Counted from the first letter of the stretch, positions 1-9,068 are shown. The stretch is DNA of 64,000 nt from Paenibacillus sp. FSL R5-0345 (GCF_000758585.1 NZ_CP009281.1:2232001-2296000), one strand, 5' to 3'. Numbers and translations are program-made. Notes: generated by a model from the sequence alone, not told the origin.

Positions 1-183
1 GATCCAGCGAAATACACTATTCCTGTAGGAATAGCCATTATGCAAGGTGAAATGCAGTACAGAACGGAATGGGGACCCTTGTTTGCGGGCCTTTCCATTT
101 CTATGATTCCCGTCATTGTGATGTACGTGTTGTATCAACGTCAAATTACGGGTGGGTTAACAGCAGGTGCGTTGAAGGGTTAA
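1..183 (+). CDS. Sugar ABC transporter permease, C-terminal end (partial)
   Basis: The first 60 codons read in frame to a TAA at 181-183. They show a last membrane helix (around GLSISMIPVIVMYVLYQ) followed by the tail ITGGLTAGALKG. This ending is typical of MsmG/AraQ-type permeases (MalG family), the second membrane subunit of carbohydrate ABC importers, and the complete permease at 15708-16535 ends in a similar GMTTGAVKG. The gene begins upstream of the window. It lies 73 bases before the GH84 gene on the same strand, so the transporter probably serves amino-sugar glycan uptake, though a repeat element separates the two. Family assignment rests on the tail alone. Confidence 0.8.
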   Translation, partial: DPAKYTIPVGIAIMQGEMQYRTEWGPLFAGLSISMIPVIVMYVLYQRQITGGLTAGALKG

Positions 184-193
184 TTGCTGTTTT

Positions 194-227
194 TAAACGC
201 TTACCGTCCTTAATGGACGCCGAAGGC
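194..227. repeat. Short intergenic palindromic repeat, copy 1
   Basis: The element starts TAAACGCTTACCGTCCTTA and continues to GGACGCCGAAGGC. The same words recur at 23441-23485, where the centre is a perfect palindrome. This copy has a slightly altered centre (CCTTAATGGACG) and loses similarity after GCCGAAGGC. It lies between the permease and the GH84 gene. It resembles a REP-like or small non-autonomous repeat; no coding function is apparent. Confidence 0.7.
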
Positions 228-256
228 ATTTTAGCTTGTTATAGGGGGTTAAGGAA

Positions 257-2722
257 ATGCCGAAGAAGATTCTCAGTATCTTCATTACACTTATGATGGT
301 GGCCGGCTTGTTCTCCAGTTTTGCAGCTGCAGCGGATGTAGCCTCTGATCTTCCGCAAAAAGATGCAAAACTAACGAAATCCTATGAAATCTATCCATTA
401 CCGCAGCAACAAACAGAAGAAGAGACAATCGTAACCATGACACAAAATGTAAACGTTGTTATTGAAGATTCGATTGACCAGCCGACAAGAAAGCTGCTTC
501 AACAGATACTGGATTCCAAGTCACTTCAGGTTACTGAGTCAGGAGCTGCAGTAGCAGGGAAAACAAATATCTTTTTGGGAACTAGAAATTCATCAGGTTA
601 TGTAGACAATTACTTCACTCAGAATATTCCTTATAAAGCGGATAACTTCAATGAGCTGGACGCTTATGTTCTTAACGTTAGCACGAAGCAACAGAATAAA
701 GGTGTTATTGCGATACTGGGTAAAAATACGGATGCAGCTTATTATGGCCTGGCAACGCTGAAGATGATTTTTGATCAAATTCCTGATCTGCAGGTTCGTA
801 ATCTCACTATCGAAGATTTCTCTGATACTCGCTCGCGGGGATTTATCGAAGGCTTTTATGGCACACCTTGGTCACATGAAGATCGAATGAGCTTGATGCG
901 TTTCGGTGGAGAGCTGAAGATGAACACTTATATTTTTGCACCTAAAGATGACAAGTACCATAACGCGCAATGGAGAACGCCTTATCCTGCAGCTGAGCTT
1001 GCCAAGATCAAAGAACTGGTTGATGTCGGTCATGAATCCAAGACTCAGTTTGTATGGGCGATTCATCCAGGGTTCAATATGATCAATTGGAACAATTATG
1101 ATGCTGAACTCCAAACCTTACTTGCGAAGCTTGAACAATTGTACAGTGTAGGCGTACGTCAATTTGGACTATTTATGGATGATATCAGTACATCACAATC
1201 ATTAGTAGATAAAGAAAAACATGTGAAGTTAATTACAGATGTTGCGAATTGGGTTACGTCCAAGAAAGACGTCAAATCATTAATTTACTGTCCTCCATTC
1301 TACAATAAAAGCTGGACCGGAACGTCTGGCAGACCTTATCTTGAAGCCTTGAGAAATGTACCTGCGAATGTAGATATTATGTGGACCGGAAACGGCGTTG
1401 TTGCCTCTGTTAATGCAGCAGATATGCAGTGGCCGAAAGATGCACATGGAAGAGATCCGTATATGTGGTTAAATTGGCCAGTGAATGACTATAAGGATGC
1501 AAGACTGCTGCTCGGTAAAGCAGAAGTGCTCATTCCAGGTACACATAATATTTCAGGTGTAGTGTCTAATCCAATGAAGCATGCGGAATTATCTAAGATC
1601 GGTATCTTTGCGGTAGCGGATTACACTTGGAATGTAGATGATTTTGATCAAGAGGAGAGCTGGCTTGATTCATTTAAGCATATAGCCCCTGAAGTTGCCT
1701 CTGAGCTTAATACGATTGCCTATCATTTGAGTGACCCATCGCCTAGCGGTCATGGGCTTGTAGTAGGTGAATCGGAAAATATCAAAGCTGAGCTAGCGCA
1801 ATTCTTAAGTCAATACTCAAGTGGTCAGCCGATAGAAACGATGGGGAATACATTGATTCAAGAATTTGATCTAGTATTGGACGCCATCGAGTCGTTTAGA
1901 GTAAATAACACGAATGAAAATATGGAAGAGGAAATTGATCCATGGCTAAATAGCTTACAAAATGTCGTTCTTGCCGACAAATCGGCAGTTCTCTCTGCGA
2001 TAGCGATCCAGAAAGAGAAGGTTGATCAGGCTTGGGAAGAACTTGCTAAGGCCACAAGCGCATTAAGCTTATCCAAAACATTCAAAATTGAGAAGCTTAA
2101 TTCTCCAGATGTGACGGTTGAGGCAGGAGCAAAGCGGCTAGTTCCTTTTGCTGAGCAGCTCATCAATAAACTGGATGCTCAGATTTACACTTTGGTGGAC
2201 CCGGAATATGTTAAACCTCTAGCTGTCAGCTCTTATGGTTCTCCTTCAGGATTAAACCTGATGGTAGACGGGGATTTAGCAACGAACGTCTATATTCAGA
2301 CCCTTCAACAGAATGGGGACTGGTATGGCGTTGATTTTGGCAAAACCATTAAAGTGGAAGAAATTGCGATCACACAAGGTAGAAATGACGCGGATTTTGA
2401 TATTTTCCAAAAGGGGATTCTCGAGTATTCCATGAACGGTCAAGAATGGACCGCAATCGGAGAAGAGCGTTCCGGGTATAAAATTTCTGCTTCCGGGCTC
2501 AGTGTGAATGCAAGGATGATTCGATATCGATTGACTCATGCAGGAATACCTGGAGGTAAGCCTGATTTATGGACGGCAGTTCGTGAGTTTTCCGTCAATG
2601 CAAGTAAAGATAAGGTGTCTATCTTCACTGATGTGCCAGAGTTGAAGGATACACCTATTACGGTAGCTGACAATGCTGTGCAATTAACGAACCTGAACGG
2701 AATCACACTAAAGCCATCCTAA
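257..2722 (+). CDS. Secreted GH84 beta-N-acetylglucosaminidase, catalytic part (cut by in-frame stop)
   Basis: Secreted hexosaminidase that removes N-acetylglucosamine from glycoconjugates. The ATG at 257 follows AAGGAAATG-type purine-rich sequence. Residues 1-26 form a signal peptide ending FAAAA. Residues 30-185 match the N-terminal alpha/beta domain shared by GH84 and GH20 enzymes. The catalytic barrel begins around residue 191 with RGFIEGFYGTPWSHEDR and carries the paired catalytic aspartates D308 and D309 in LFMDDIS. A helical region follows, then an F5/8 type C (CBM32-like) module from about residue 640. The frame is stopped by TAA at 2720-2722, but coding continues in the same frame at once (next entry), so the gene is a full-length homologue broken by one nonsense codon. 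The catalytic part is intact, so an active truncated enzyme is possible. Relatives with this layout include NagJ-type enzymes of clostridia. Confidence 0.9.
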   Translation: MPKKILSIFITLMMVAGLFSSFAAAADVASDLPQKDAKLTKSYEIYPLPQQQTEEETIVTMTQNVNVVIEDSIDQPTRKLLQQILDSKSLQVTESGAAVAGKTNIFLGTRNSSGYVDNYFTQNIPYKADNFNELDAYVLNVSTKQQNKGVIAILGKNTDAAYYGLATLKMIFDQIPDLQVRNLTIEDFSDTRSRGFIEGFYGTPWSHEDRMSLMRFGGELKMNTYIFAPKDDKYHNAQWRTPYPAAELAKIKELVDVGHESKTQFVWAIHPGFNMINWNNYDAELQTLLAKLEQLYSVGVRQFGLFMDDISTSQSLVDKEKHVKLITDVANWVTSKKDVKSLIYCPPFYNKSWTGTSGRPYLEALRNVPANVDIMWTGNGVVASVNAADMQWPKDAHGRDPYMWLNWPVNDYKDARLLLGKAEVLIPGTHNISGVVSNPMKHAELSKIGIFAVADYTWNVDDFDQEESWLDSFKHIAPEVASELNTIAYHLSDPSPSGHGLVVGESENIKAELAQFLSQYSSGQPIETMGNTLIQEFDLVLDAIESFRVNNTNENMEEEIDPWLNSLQNVVLADKSAVLSAIAIQKEKVDQAWEELAKATSALSLSKTFKIEKLNSPDVTVEAGAKRLVPFAEQLINKLDAQIYTLVDPEYVKPLAVSSYGSPSGLNLMVDGDLATNVYIQTLQQNGDWYGVDFGKTIKVEEIAITQGRNDADFDIFQKGILEYSMNGQEWTAIGEERSGYKISASGLSVNARMIRYRLTHAGIPGGKPDLWTAVREFSVNASKDKVSIFTDVPELKDTPITVADNAVQLTNLNGITLKPS

Positions 2723-2737
2723 TATGTAGGGATTAAT

Positions 2738-4378
2738 TTGAAATCCATTGAAGAGATTACGCAAGTGGCGTTAGAAGCTTCTAACGGAGAAGTCCGGTTA
2801 GAATCCTCCAAGAACGGTGTGGAATGGGAACAGGTTAATGAGGGGAATGGGGCGTTTGCTAGTGCTGCCTATTTCCGGATCATGAATAAGGGAACTGAGA
2901 ATATCACTGTAGATCTGACAAGGCTCATGATCCAGCTGAACAAATTCTCTCCACCTATGATTACTCATAATTACGGAAGCATTTATGAAGGCTCTATCAA
3001 CAACGTGTACAATGCTTCTTTAGAGAACAAGGTTTGGTTCGGTTCGATTCAATCGAAAGGGAAGTATATTCAGATTGACATGGGCGGTGTGGTGAATGTC
3101 CAGAATGTAGCTGTTGTGATTGGAGACGGTGAAGGAGATTTCTTCCGTAAGGGAGATTTACAGCTGTCACTAGACGGACAGACATGGGATACGATCCATA
3201 CGTTTACTAATCCAAATGATCGGAGTTTGAATTTCCCTGAGCATGAGGTGCCTTACCGTTATAAGCGTGTTCAAGTTGACGGCGGCAAGCAAGCCCGATA
3301 TGTAAGATTGATTTCAACTGAAACCTATGATGCATGGCTCGCGCTTAATGAAATTTTGGTTAATGAAGGGATTGAAAGACCGGGAACTTCCAATCCGGCT
3401 ATCCAGGCTGAACCTGCTGGAAATATAGGAAATGAAGCCTTGCTGTCTGTTGACAAAAAGCTCTCCACCTTCTATATGCCAGGTGCTGGGAATACGGGTT
3501 CCTTAAATTACAAATTGTCGAAGGATACTAAGGTAAAAGAAGTGATTGTTTTGCAAAATCCATCGGATAATTCAAACGCTGCGGTGTCCGTGCGAGATGC
3601 GAGTGGATGGCATAAGGTAGGTAACCTGTCCTCATCTTATAATACATTTGATACCTCCAAGTATAGTAATGTGTTTGAAGTGAAGATTCAGTGGGAGGGT
3701 TCGACTAAACCTAAAATCCACGAGATCATTACAGTTAAAAAAGACGGAAATGGTGAGGTTGATCCATCAGGTAAGATGACTTCTGTTCTGTCTGGGGTAG
3801 ACACTGTAGCTGGCGGAAGAGATTTTCAACTGGCGTTTGGAGTGAAGAGTGTAACAGATGCTGTGTATGCAATGGATGTAACTATGAATTACGATCCTAA
3901 GCTGTTGGAATTCAAATCTGCTACTTCCTTGCGGAGTGGAATTCAGGTGCTTGAAACTGCTAATCACACGCCTGGAAAACTGCGGCTGCTGGTGGTGAGT
4001 GAAGGGGCGGACAACGCGATAATAGGCAATCTTCAGCTGTTATCTTTGGATTTTGGGACTAAGACAGTAGCGGAAGCTACAGAGAGTACTATTCAGATTG
4101 AAAAAGTGATCGTAGCAGATGCGGAAGGTAAGGAGAGCGAAACCGTTACATCGAGTCATAAGCTCAAGATCACTGCAGAGGAGCCGGAGCCTGGTATTTC
4201 TGGTGACATTAATAAAGATGGAAAAGTGTCCATCGGCGACTTGGCGATAGTCGCTGCTAATTATGGCAAGGATACCAGCAGCCCAGATTGGGCTGAGGCT
4301 AAACGTGCCGATATCAATAAAGATGGCGTGATTGATTTGAAAGACTTGGCGCTCGTAGCCCGTAAGATAACAGAATGA
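2738..4378 (+). pseudogene. C-terminal half of the GH84 enzyme: F5/8C, cohesin and dockerin modules
   Basis: This stretch is in the same frame as the GH84 catalytic part. The nominal start is a TTG at 2738 with only a weak ribosome site (GTAGGG). The protein has no signal peptide, so on its own it would stay in the cytoplasm, where carbohydrate-binding modules make no sense. Modules in order: the end of one discoidin-like module, a second F5/8 type C module (about residues 65-215), a third beta-rich stretch, a cohesin-like domain (about 345-470) and a type I dockerin with two calcium-loop repeats (GDINKDGKVSIGDLA and ADINKDGVIDLKDLA). Readthrough, or restoring one codon at 2720, would give a single protein of about 1373 residues from 257 to 4378. 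It is listed as a broken-gene fragment, although a sequencing error cannot be excluded. Confidence 0.85.
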
Positions 4379-4393
4379 TGTAACAAGGATAAG

Positions 4394-4429
4394 AAATCCA
4401 TGCAAGCTATTGCTTGCATGGATTTTTTT
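4394..4429 (+). terminator. Rho-independent terminator after GH84
   Basis: A perfect 12-bp stem (ATCCATGCAAGC with GCTTGCATGGAT), loop TATT, then a run of T. It ends the GH84 transcript. Confidence 0.9.
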
Positions 4430-4457
4430 GATTGCTTAGTACTGGACAAGCGCTAGT

Positions 4458-4823
4458 CTAGCTATGCTCCGCTAATTGCACCTCAAAACCGTCCGGGTCC
4501 AGTATATAAAAGAATCGTAAATGTGGATTGGGTGCGATCGGTCCGCGTGCGACGGGAATGCCGTGGCTTTTCAAATGCGCTATGGCGTTGTCGAGCGATT
4601 CCACTTCGAAACCAACGGAAACGCCGCATTCTGGCTTTAGAGCCGGGTCGCTGCCCTGAATAAGCTCGATTTTCGGCTGCTCTGCAGTACCTAACATAAC
4701 AATCTGTTTTCCTCTACTCTCAAATCTGCGATCCATGGGAAGTCCTAGAATACGGTTATAAAAATCAAGGGAAGCCTCCAGATCGCGCACTCTGAGTGTT
4801 ATCCAATTCATACTCAACTTCAT
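4458..4823 (-). CDS. VOC-family (glyoxalase-like) protein
   Basis: A 121-residue protein made of the two beta-alpha-beta-beta-beta repeats of the vicinal oxygen chelate fold. It opens NWITLRVRDLEASLDFYNRI and ends FFYILDPDGFEVQLAE, with a conserved glutamate in the last strand that is usually a metal ligand. Its size matches single-domain glyoxalase/bleomycin-resistance family members. The start is ATG 4823 with GAGGAGG about ten bases upstream; a second ATG four codons later is possible. It is convergent with the GH84 transcript and divergent from the esterase at 5028. Substrate cannot be inferred. Confidence 0.85.
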   Translation of the reverse strand: MKLSMNWITLRVRDLEASLDFYNRILGLPMDRRFESRGKQIVMLGTAEQPKIELIQGSDPALKPECGVSVGFEVESLDNAIAHLKSHGIPVARGPIAPNPHLRFFYILDPDGFEVQLAEHS

Positions 4824-5027
4824 GATTGTAATGTCCTCCTCAATCTATTTCTACGACAAAGCCGTTTCTTCAAATTATACGCTATCTTATTCGCTAAAAG
4901 TTCGTAATATTGAACCTAATTCGCGAAGGAATACATAATTGTTAAACGATTAGTTGAATTTTAAAATGATGATATTGGAATTATATTACTTTTTTTGAAT
5001 CCAAAATCATTCTGGGAGGTGGTCATA

Positions 5028-7115
5028 ATGAAGCGTAGACTTATTTACGTTCTTACGATCCTAGTAATCGTTCTAAGTTCCTGGTTGTTACTGAATAACC
5101 AAGAGAGTAAGAGCGCTTTAGAAAAGGAGGGGAAAGAGGTGGCTAAAGTGAATGCTAATGACAGTAGCACAACAGCGGTTAAAGTTACTGTGAATAACGG
5201 ACAAATTCCGGTTCAGTACCTGACTCCCGCTTATAAGGTTACAGTGAAAGGAGATATTTTGTATGCGAGTAAGAAGAATGAGACGGATGCTGTTGAACCG
5301 CTCAAACTCGATCTGTACGAGCCGTCAGGTGATGATAACAAGAAGAGACCTGTATTTATTTTCATTCACGGTGGGGGTTATACAGGAGGGGATAAGTACG
5401 ATGCAGCGGACTTTTCTACGGGATTGGCAGAGCGAGGATATGCTGTATTGTCCATCGATTATAGGCTGAAAAAAGATCCGTTTGCTAACTTCACCCACAC
5501 GCTTAATGACGCTTATGAGGATATAAGCGATGTGATTAAATGGATCAACGATAACGCAGAGCTTTACGGAATGGATGCAAGCCGTATTGTGATCGGGGGT
5601 GATTCGGCGGGAGGGCATCTAGCCATAAACTTTGTCAATCAATATGTATCAAAGGATCCATCGATCATTAAATCTATATTTTCGATTGTAGATATTTATG
5701 GGGGGGATCTGACGACAAGTGCGAACAGCAAGCTGCCGCCAGTCCTCATCATTCATGGAACAATAGACAAACTAGTGCCGTACCAGCAAAGTGTTGAATT
5801 GGCTGAACAATTGAAAGAGATAGGAGTGTATCATAATCTACTAACTATGGAAGGTGTCGGACATGATTACAAGAATGAAAAATACATCGATGAGATTATG
5901 GAGACGACAACACATTTTCTATGGAATGTCATGAACAGTCCAGCACTTGCAAAGCTGCCGGAGATTTCCGGTATTTCTATTGCTGCTGGAGATGCCTTTG
6001 ATATTAAGCTACCTGAGGCCTATCGCAGTCCCTCGAAGGAGCCGATGAACATCGATTTACCGGAGGGTTGGATACTTCGTGATGAGAAGGAAGAAGACAG
6101 ACTTTGGATTCAGGTGCCGGAAGGCTTGGTGAGAGGAAACGATTCGCTATTCGTCTCGCGCGGCGAAGATCCTAAAACAGCAATGAGCTTCGCTATCAAT
6201 GTCAACGTAATCGATCCGCTTACGGTGAAATATGAGACATTTTATGATGAATCTGCCAAAGAGATAAGGACTCATATGGATGTTACGAATCAGTCTACGA
6301 ATATTTTCAGCGGTTCAGTGGAAGCAGATTATGAGACAGGACGTTCTACTCAGGGGACCTATAGCGCCTCTGTCGAGAATCTAGAACCGGGAAAAAGCGT
6401 GCGGCTAGAGATTCCTGAGCTTGCATGGGGACAACGGACACTTAAATCTTTTAATGATATAGGTAATCTATTGCAAACGACTTTAGATTCCTTCAACGCG
6501 CTGTTGTTGCCAAAACTCAGTAAGCCCGTTGAAATCAATGGTAACCTATCTGATTGGAGTGATCAGGCTCGCTTTAATGTGAAGGATATCAAGATCAATG
6601 GTTGGCGAGGGGAGCAGGATATCAGCGCGACCGGTTCCTTAGCGTGGGATACGGATAACCTTTATTTAGGGGTAGAAGTTATAGATGACAAGCATGAACA
6701 GTCAGCATCGGGTGATGCTATTTGGAGTGGGGACAGCATCCAGATTGGCATTGGCATTGCAAACACAGATGGAACAGTGCCCTCAGAGTACCATGAACTG
6801 GGTGTGGCTAGGGGAAATGCAGGGAATTTACTCAAGTGGCGCTGGCTAACTCCAAGGGGTTTCAATATAAATGATGCCATAGAGCTAAAGTATGCGATAG
6901 AACGTTCTGGTTCAACAACCAGCTATGAATTAGCCATCCCGTGGCATGAACTGAGCTACGACATTACACAGGTGAAGCAAGGAATGAAGCTTAAATTTTC
7001 GCTGCTGGTTAATGATAATGACGGCGAGGGGCGTAGGGGCTGGTTAGAATACAACAGTGGTATAGGGACTTCAAAGGATGTTAATGCCTTCGGGGATCTG
7101 TTTTTGACGGATTGA
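5028..7115 (+). CDS. Secreted/anchored alpha/beta-hydrolase esterase with CBM9-like module
   Basis: Carbohydrate-active esterase of the BD-FAE/carboxylesterase type, 695 residues. I chose ATG 5028 (MKRRLIYVLTILVIVLSSW) because GGGAGGTGGTC precedes it; an upstream TTG would add an unlikely leader. The N-terminal hydrophobic helix is a signal peptide or membrane anchor. The hydrolase domain shows the oxyanion motif HGGG (about residue 115), nucleophile S193 in GGDSAGGH, a likely acid D247 in HGTIDKLVP and H279 in GVGHDY, so the triad is complete. A linker domain follows, and residues 500-695 (VEINGNLSDWSD onward) resemble a CBM9 or DOMON-like carbohydrate-binding module. It is monocistronic, between its own upstream region and a terminator. 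A role in deacylating plant polysaccharide outside the cell is inferred. Confidence 0.85.
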   Translation: MKRRLIYVLTILVIVLSSWLLLNNQESKSALEKEGKEVAKVNANDSSTTAVKVTVNNGQIPVQYLTPAYKVTVKGDILYASKKNETDAVEPLKLDLYEPSGDDNKKRPVFIFIHGGGYTGGDKYDAADFSTGLAERGYAVLSIDYRLKKDPFANFTHTLNDAYEDISDVIKWINDNAELYGMDASRIVIGGDSAGGHLAINFVNQYVSKDPSIIKSIFSIVDIYGGDLTTSANSKLPPVLIIHGTIDKLVPYQQSVELAEQLKEIGVYHNLLTMEGVGHDYKNEKYIDEIMETTTHFLWNVMNSPALAKLPEISGISIAAGDAFDIKLPEAYRSPSKEPMNIDLPEGWILRDEKEEDRLWIQVPEGLVRGNDSLFVSRGEDPKTAMSFAINVNVIDPLTVKYETFYDESAKEIRTHMDVTNQSTNIFSGSVEADYETGRSTQGTYSASVENLEPGKSVRLEIPELAWGQRTLKSFNDIGNLLQTTLDSFNALLLPKLSKPVEINGNLSDWSDQARFNVKDIKINGWRGEQDISATGSLAWDTDNLYLGVEVIDDKHEQSASGDAIWSGDSIQIGIGIANTDGTVPSEYHELGVARGNAGNLLKWRWLTPRGFNINDAIELKYAIERSGSTTSYELAIPWHELSYDITQVKQGMKLKFSLLVNDNDGEGRRGWLEYNSGIGTSKDVNAFGDLFLTD

Positions 7116-7128
7116 TAGAATCTTTAAT

Positions 7129-7155
7129 AAACGGCAGAGATGCCGTTTTTTTATT
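7129..7155 (+). terminator. Terminator of the esterase gene (first of three sister hairpins)
   Basis: The stem AAACGGCA/TGCCGTTT with loop GAGA is followed by T-rich DNA. The same hairpin core recurs at 8949 and 9749. Confidence 0.9.
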
Positions 7156-7199
7156 TTATTGTCGTTCAATGAACGAAAAGCTAACGAATAAGATTTGCG

Positions 7200-7228
7200 T
7201 TGACATATCCAACTTTTGACATTATGAT
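7200..7228 (+). promoter_or_regulatory. Sigma-A promoter of the tetR-type gene
   Basis: TTGACA at 7200-7205 and TATGAT at 7223-7228 are separated by exactly 17 bases, a near-consensus housekeeping promoter. The predicted start of transcription, near 7235, falls inside the operator that begins at 7230. Confidence 0.85.
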
Positions 7229-7229
7229 A

Positions 7230-7255
7230 TGAATGAAAAAATAATTATTCATTCA
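7230..7255. promoter_or_regulatory. Palindromic operator O1 of the TetR regulator
   Basis: Inverted repeat TGAATGA-N12-TCATTCA, extended by one more A/T pair outside. It abuts the -10 box, the classical place for autorepression. The same half-sites with the same 12-base spacing occur at 7884-7909, ahead of the next gene. Confidence 0.8.
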
Positions 7256-7269
7256 TGGAGATGCGGAAA

Positions 7270-7851
7270 GTGGAAGATAAAAAAACAAAGATTTATGATT
7301 GTGGGAAAGAGCTGTTTAGCAATAAAGGCTTTAAGGATACAAATATCTCGGACATTACAAAAAAAGCTGGAATAGCCATAGGAACCTTTTACAACTATTA
7401 TCCTTCTAAAGAAAAACTATTTATGGACATCTTTCTTGAAGAAAATGCGAAGCTTAAAAAAAACTGTATGCAAACCCTCGACAGAACCCAAAGCCCACTG
7501 AGTGTAATTCGGCAGATGATGGCACTCAATACGGAAGGTATAATCGCCAACCCTATTCTAAAGGAATGGTATAACAAAAGTGTTTTTGGGAAAATTGAAC
7601 AGCTTTATCGAGAAGAAACCGGCATTCAGGTGAACGATTTCTTATATGACAGCTTCCATGAAATGGTGCAGCAATGGCAAACCGAAGGCAAGATGCGAAG
7701 CGATATGGACAGCAAAATGATTATGATGGTTTTCGCCGCGATGATCAATGTGGAGACCCACAAGGAAGAAATAGGACTGGAGTTCTTTCCACAACTGCTG
7801 GACCATATGATGGAACTAATCATGAAGGGTCTTACAGACTGCCCCAAATAG
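7270..7851 (+). CDS. TetR/AcrR-family transcriptional regulator
   Basis: DNA-binding repressor of 193 residues. The N-terminal helix-turn-helix (about residues 24-46, ISDITKKAGIAIGTFYNYY) has the TetR signature, followed by a helical ligand-binding domain of low conservation. I prefer GTG 7270 because GGAG lies nine bases upstream and because ATG 7255 overlaps the operator and has no ribosome site; starts at 7255 or 7261 would add a few residues. It probably represses itself and the two flavoprotein genes downstream through the paired operators at 7230 and 7884. The inducer is unknown. Confidence 0.88.
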   Translation: MEDKKTKIYDCGKELFSNKGFKDTNISDITKKAGIAIGTFYNYYPSKEKLFMDIFLEENAKLKKNCMQTLDRTQSPLSVIRQMMALNTEGIIANPILKEWYNKSVFGKIEQLYREETGIQVNDFLYDSFHEMVQQWQTEGKMRSDMDSKMIMMVFAAMINVETHKEEIGLEFFPQLLDHMMELIMKGLTDCPK

Positions 7852-7872
7852 AACTGATGAGGCAGTCTTTTT
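7836..7872 (+). terminator. Terminator overlapping the end of the TetR gene
   Basis: AGACTGCC (7836-7843) pairs with GGCAGTCT (7861-7868) around a 17-base loop and is followed by T-rich sequence. It starts inside the last codons of the TetR gene, so the downstream pair probably has its own promoter. Confidence 0.65.
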
Positions 7873-7883
7873 ATCTCTTAAAA

Positions 7884-7909
7884 TGAATGAATATAAAAAT
7901 ATTCATTCA
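7884..7909. promoter_or_regulatory. Palindromic operator O2, upstream of the flavoprotein operon
   Basis: TGAATGA-N12-TCATTCA with half-sites and spacing identical to the operator at 7230-7255. The inner bases extend the symmetry (ATAT...ATAT). TAAAAT at 7879-7884 could be a -10 box. The operator overlaps an apparent ATG at 7883, which argues for the later start at 7928. Confidence 0.8.
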
Positions 7910-7927
7910 ATAACTAAGGAGAGGGGC

Positions 7928-8392
7928 ATGCGAATGATCATTGGTGTAAGAAGTAAAAGGAAGATTCCAAAGTGGATGATTATACTGAGCTTCTTAGGTG
8001 TGATTGCAGTTCTAGTATGGGGAGGGATTCTATTCAGTGCTCCAGGAAGACGTGAAGTTCAGAGGCTTACTATAAATGTCATTGATTTCGATAAGCTACG
8101 AGATGGAATCTATGTGGGAGAATATATCGGCACAAAGGATCATTCCAGAGATACCAAGGTTCAGGCATCCATATCTATGGGTTCAATTTCAGGGATTAAA
8201 ATACTCAAAGGCGCTATAGATAAAAACGGAGAGCCACTTAAACTGAAGGGCGGAATAAGCATTGGTGATTTGTTTAGACATGTGATTGAATCACAATCCC
8301 TTCAGGTAGACGTTATTAGTGGTGCAACGCTTACCTCTAAAGCACATCTTAAGGCACTAGAAAATGCACTGGTGCAGGCAAAGACGAAATAA
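7928..8392 (+). CDS. Membrane-anchored FMN-binding domain protein
   Basis: A 154-residue electron-transfer protein. ATG 7928 has AAGGAG six bases upstream. A basic N-terminus (VRSKRKIPKW) is followed by one transmembrane helix (about residues 16-36), and then an FMN-binding domain of the NqrC/RnfG type that would lie outside the cell. The motif SGATLTS carries T134, the position to which ApbE flavin transferases attach FMN through a phosphoester in this family. The next gene encodes a flavodoxin-like protein. No ApbE gene is visible here, so the transferase must be encoded elsewhere if the site is used. The operator at 7884 suggests control by the TetR protein. Confidence 0.85.
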   Translation: MRMIIGVRSKRKIPKWMIILSFLGVIAVLVWGGILFSAPGRREVQRLTINVIDFDKLRDGIYVGEYIGTKDHSRDTKVQASISMGSISGIKILKGAIDKNGEPLKLKGGISIGDLFRHVIESQSLQVDVISGATLTSKAHLKALENALVQAKTK

Positions 8393-8412
8393 TTCGTTTC
8401 AGGAGGGCTAAG

Positions 8413-8934
8413 ATGAACATTGCAGTCATATCGTATTCATTCTCAGGCAACAATGATGCATTAGCTGGCAGTGTGGCTAAAGAACTGTCGTCTGATTATT
8501 TTCAGATTTCTGAAGCCAAGCCGCGGACATTGAGTTCCATTACAATGGATATGATTTTTAGCAGGATACCGTTGGTACAGCCATCACCTAACTTATTAAT
8601 GAAGTATGATTTGATTCTCTTTTTTGGACCGATCTGGATGGGGCAAGTGGCGACACCAATCCGACCATATTTAAGGCATTTTAAAAAAAATCCGAACAAG
8701 TATGGTTTCATCTCAATCAGTGGTGGAGCGGACGGACCCAACACAAAGGTACCAGGCGAGCTCAGGAAAAGAGCTGGGGCTGATCCGGTTGTATTTATAG
8801 ATCTGTATATCGCTGATTTAATATCGACAAATCCTAAACCGACACGGAAGGCTACCTCAGCTTACAAGTTAGATCCTAGCGATATCAAACAATTAACCTG
8901 CACAATCGTAAAGAGATTAAAGGATGTTACTTAA
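8413..8934 (+). CDS. Flavodoxin-like protein
   Basis: A 173-residue flavodoxin-fold protein. The N-terminal strand and phosphate loop (IAVISYSFSGNND) and the segment LILFFGPIWMGQVATP match flavodoxin/NAD(P)H-dependent flavin reductase families, which carry non-covalent FMN. ATG 8413 has AGGAGG just upstream, 20 bases after the FMN-binding gene, so the two form an operon. A plausible role, inferred only from pairing, is to deliver electrons from the cytoplasm toward the membrane flavoprotein. Confidence 0.8.
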   Translation: MNIAVISYSFSGNNDALAGSVAKELSSDYFQISEAKPRTLSSITMDMIFSRIPLVQPSPNLLMKYDLILFFGPIWMGQVATPIRPYLRHFKKNPNKYGFISISGGADGPNTKVPGELRKRAGADPVVFIDLYIADLISTNPKPTRKATSAYKLDPSDIKQLTCTIVKRLKDVT

Positions 8935-8948
8935 CTGAGAGTTCACCC

Positions 8949-8985
8949 ATAAATAAACGGCAGAGATGCCGTTTATTTATTTTCT
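8949..8985 (+). terminator. Terminator of the flavoprotein operon
   Basis: A 14-bp perfect stem (ATAAATAAACGGCA with its complement) and loop GAGA, then T-rich sequence. The core is identical to the hairpin at 7129. Confidence 0.9.
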
Positions 8986-9068
8986 CCCCAACTGGTAGGA
9001 ATTTGTCTATTTTTAAAGTGTCAGATCAATTCGCTAGATGGTATGATAGGATCGGGAGGGAATTTAAA

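Noticed and set aside
2720..2740. Programmed readthrough or recoding at the GH84 stop
   Set aside because: The codon is TAA, not the TGA used for selenocysteine, and I see no downstream recoding structure. A mutation or sequencing error is simpler.
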